Shown one piece after another: positions 5,493-7,573 of a DNA stretch of 7,573 nt. The stretch covers positions 1 through 7,573 of the forward strand of contig DNNV01000086.1 of assembly GCA_003497505.1 (NCBI GenBank), written 5' to 3'. A program made the translations under genes and the position numbers. The stretch is from Clostridiales bacterium (lineage in GTDB: Bacteria; Bacillota; Clostridia; Tissierellales; Sedimentibacteraceae). Under the pieces are notes generated by a model. The model was not told the DNA's origin. It did no database searches and saw nothing but the letters and a program-made list of their open reading frames with translations. Every line of letters begins with the position of its first letter. Position 1 is the first letter of the stretch.

Positions 5493-6717
5493 CAGCTAAT
5501 TTAAATTTTTTTATATAATCCAACAATACTTCCTTTTTGTTTTCCAGCTTTCCTTCAATCACAAGATCCAGAAGCTCATTCAATGCATCCCCCAGAATCA
5601 TGCCTCTCGAGATTCCCGCACGAATGAGGTCCTCGCCGTCAACATCCAGCATTTTAAGGCTGTAGCATTCATTGTTAGCAATTATTTCCTCTGCGGCCTT
5701 TTCAGCCTCATACACTACGTTAAGCTCATTTGAATATACATCTCCCTGCGCTTTAAATACAGCCGCCTTAAATTTAATCAGAGCAGTGTAATTATCATAT
5801 CCTATTCTTTTAAGCAGTTTCTTTATAACTACCTTATCGGGAATAATTTTCTCATCCCGACATGAAGATAACAGACCAACTGAGCTGATTGTTTTGCCGT
5901 CATACTTTAGTGTCTTCAGTATTCTTTCCGCATTGCCTGTTTCATACAGCAAAAGAGCAAGCCTGAGTGTGAGACTTTCCGCATGCTTCATGGAATTCAG
6001 AATAACTTCCCACTCGTTATCATTGAAGGTTTTTATTTCAGGAATAAACACCTCCACAAGCTCCCTGTATTCCGTCATAACATTGTGGAACTCCAGGCCC
6101 ATGAGAAGCTTGTTGAATTCAGACACTATTCTCTCTTTAGAAATATTACACAAAAGCTCCTTGTTTTTTCGGATGCTTTCTGATGTTAATTTTTCGATTT
6201 TAAAACCAAGCACCGAGCTGAACCTCAGAGCCCTTAGAATTCTCAGTCCATCCTCCCCGAATCTTTCATCCGGGTCACCCACGCATCGTATGGTCCTGCT
6301 TTCAATATCGGAAATTCCTCCGAACAAGTCGACAATTCCTTTTCTGCCGTATGCCATTGCATTGATGGTAAAATCTCTTCTTCGCAGGTCATCTGCTATT
6401 TTATCCGTAAAAAATACGGTATCAGGATGCCTGTTGTCCGTATAGCTGCCGTCAATTCTGTATGTTGTTATTTCAATCTGCATCCCTTGGATTATGACCG
6501 TAACCGTGCCATGCTTAAGTCCCGTATTTATAGTTCTGTATTCCTTGAAGCAGGTGCTTATTTCATCCGTCCTGGCCGACGTCGTAATGTCCCAGTCCTT
6601 TGGAGCATTCTCCAGCAGACTGTCTCTTACACAGCCTCCCACTATATATGCCTCAAACCCGTTGTTATTTAAAATATTCAATGCTGTTCCAATTTCTCTC
6701 GGAATAACTATATTCAT
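5482..6717 (-). CDS. cca: CCA-adding enzyme (tRNA nucleotidyltransferase)
   Basis: A cytoplasmic enzyme of 411 residues (413 if the first ATG, 6723, is used) that adds or repairs the 3' CCA of tRNAs. It is a class II nucleotidyltransferase of normal length for Firmicutes (Bacillus Cca is about 400). Motifs in order, numbered from ATG 6723: VGGCVRD (28-34), the catalytic DWD pair D43/D45, the third carboxylate in QIEITTYR (E84), RRDFTINAMA (115-124), and the nucleotide-selecting EDGLRILRALRF (157-168). The rest is the variable helical body and tail. ATG 6717 is preferred because GGGA lies 7 nt upstream of it and only 1 nt from ATG 6723. It follows the GGDEF gene after 25 nt with no promoter or terminator visible, so co-transcription is likely. 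Full CCA-adding cannot be separated from A-adding or CC-adding activity here, although a single full-length enzyme usually does all three. Confidence 0.93.
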   Translation of the reverse strand: MNIVIPREIGTALNILNNNGFEAYIVGGCVRDSLLENAPKDWDITTSARTDEISTCFKEYRTINTGLKHGTVTVIIQGMQIEITTYRIDGSYTDNRHPDTVFFTDKIADDLRRRDFTINAMAYGRKGIVDLFGGISDIESRTIRCVGDPDERFGEDGLRILRALRFSSVLGFKIEKLTSESIRKNKELLCNISKERIVSEFNKLLMGLEFHNVMTEYRELVEVFIPEIKTFNDNEWEVILNSMKHAESLTLRLALLLYETGNAERILKTLKYDGKTISSVGLLSSCRDEKIIPDKVVIKKLLKRIGYDNYTALIKFKAAVFKAQGDVYSNELNVVYEAEKAAEEIIANNECYSLKMLDVDGEDLIRAGISRGMILGDALNELLDLVIEGKLENKKEVLLDYIKKFKLAVDK

Positions 6718-6742
6718 TTTCATGTCCCATTTTTATTATTTA

Positions 6743-7573
6743 TTATGCCTTTACCCTCTTGCTTGCATACATCCTCATGTCTGCTACGGCAAGAGCCTTG
6801 TCAAAGCCTATCATGTTATTTTCGTTGATTTCACATATACCATAGCTGAATCTGACTTGTATATCAGTTCCCGATTCCAGAATAGCTGTTGCTATTCCCT
6901 CCATCTTCACTTCAGCCAGAGTAATATTCTGATCCCCGAAAAGCACAATAAACTCATCCCCAGCAAACCTTGCCGCCACATCCGCTATTCCTGTCTCTCT
7001 ACTGAGAACAGCAGCGAAATGCTTCAAAACCATATCACCGTAATAATGGCCGTAGGTATCATTTATTGCTTTAAAATCATCTATATCTATCATAGCAAGG
7101 CAAAACGGATTTTTATCAATTTTAAGCCGCTCCAATTCCAGGTCAAATTCTTTTTTTATGAGCCTTCTGTTAATAAGACCTGTAAGCTCGTCGTAGTCTG
7201 CCAGATATTTCAGCCTGTTCTGAGCAAGTGCATTTCTTATTGCCAGCTCCATTTCAAATTTAATTTGATCCATAAGCGCTAAATCCCTCTCTGTAAACAC
7301 ATGACCGTGAATGACAGAATCAACATTGATAAGACCTATGAGCCTGTCATCGTCGTGTATGGGAGCAGACATGCTGCAACCTATGTCGAGAGCATTTACA
7401 CTTTCAAGACCTTCCACAATCTCTTTGTTTGCATTGCGGATATCAAATTCCTTTGGATTTTTAATTATTGCGGATTTGCTGAATCCGTTTATTTTATATA
7501 AATACACTTCCTCTTTCCTGAATATGAAATCCGTCAGTTCTTCCCGGTAACCTTTTACCACCTTGTAGTAAAA
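6743..7573 (-). CDS. GAF-GGDEF protein, probable diguanylate cyclase (5' end outside window)
   Basis: The frame is open through the window edge (276 residues visible), so the GTG at 7561 is probably internal. The first ~110 residues read as a GAF sensor domain (SAPIHDDDRLIGLINVDS, then FTERDLALMDQI). A linker helix leads to a GGDEF domain starting near YDELTGLINRR. Numbered from codon 7561, the metal site is D159 (MIDIDDFKAINDTYGH) and the signature is AGDEF (200-204, encoded at 6964-6950). AGDEF is a known natural variant and some such proteins make cyclic di-GMP, so activity is plausible. The usual RxxD inhibitory site five residues before the signature reads GIAD (191-194), so product feedback at that site is probably absent. 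The C-terminus has the expected SYGI and DMRMYASK. The signal sensed by the GAF domain is unknown. It lies upstream of cca and is probably in the same transcript. Confidence 0.93.
   Translation of the reverse strand, partial: FYYKVVKGYREELTDFIFRKEEVYLYKINGFSKSAIIKNPKEFDIRNANKEIVEGLESVNALDIGCSMSAPIHDDDRLIGLINVDSVIHGHVFTERDLALMDQIKFEMELAIRNALAQNRLKYLADYDELTGLINRRLIKKEFDLELERLKIDKNPFCLAMIDIDDFKAINDTYGHYYGDMVLKHFAAVLSRETGIADVAARFAGDEFIVLFGDQNITLAEVKMEGIATAILESGTDIQVRFSYGICEINENNMIGFDKALAVADMRMYASKRVKA

Noticed and set aside
5894..6445. 183-codon open frame on the plus strand
   Set aside because: It lies entirely antisense to the catalytic half of cca; no SD or family resemblance.
6494..7282. 262-codon open frame on the plus strand
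   Set aside because: It is antisense to the conserved motifs of both cca and the GGDEF gene, has no recognisable domain, and its composition is that of a complementary-strand shadow.

Overview
The window looks like a chromosomal segment of a low-to-moderate GC Firmicute, most likely a Clostridia-type anaerobe. The evidence is a classical T-box leader, strong Shine-Dalgarno (SD) sequences, TTGACA/TATAAT-type promoters, a lipoprotein substrate-binding component, and a metallo-beta-lactamase-fold protein closely resembling Bacillus YhfI. I see no insertion sequence, phage gene, CRISPR array, tRNA or rRNA. No species can be named from the sequence alone.

Left part, plus strand (1-1521): the C-terminal nucleotide-binding domain of an exporter-type ABC transporter, cut by the window edge. 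It is followed 9 nt later by a YhfI-like metal-dependent hydrolase, a hairpin with a weak U-run, a good promoter, and a 73-residue protein with two CxxC pairs. Facing it on the minus strand is a 183-residue lysine/arginine-rich, probably coiled-coil protein of unknown function (1528-2079). The two stop codons are 6 nt apart. The only convincing terminator for the plus-strand gene lies about 100 nt inside the opposing gene.

Middle (2080-2322): a 243-nt gap without a gene. It holds four nested inverted repeats (2150-2294) that could fold as a three-way junction, including a perfect 22-bp palindrome.

Right part, all minus strand (2323-7573). In transcription order it contains a GAF-GGDEF diguanylate-cyclase-like gene (5' end outside the window), a CCA-adding tRNA nucleotidyltransferase, and a promoter whose -35 box sits in the last codons of that gene. 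A T-box leader with its intrinsic terminator comes next. Then follows a three-gene ABC importer: lipoprotein binding protein, permease and ATPase, of the TrpXYZ type (COG2984/COG4120/COG1101 families). The importer is therefore expected to be switched on when a particular tRNA is uncharged. The antiterminator bulge reads UGGU, which predicts a tRNA with discriminator base A. That argues against tryptophan, the ligand usually assumed for this family, and a CUC (Leu) triplet is the best specifier candidate I can place, with low confidence.

The most interesting points are the amino acid identity of the T-box/importer pair, the nested-palindrome element at 2150-2294, and the unrecognised 183-residue protein.
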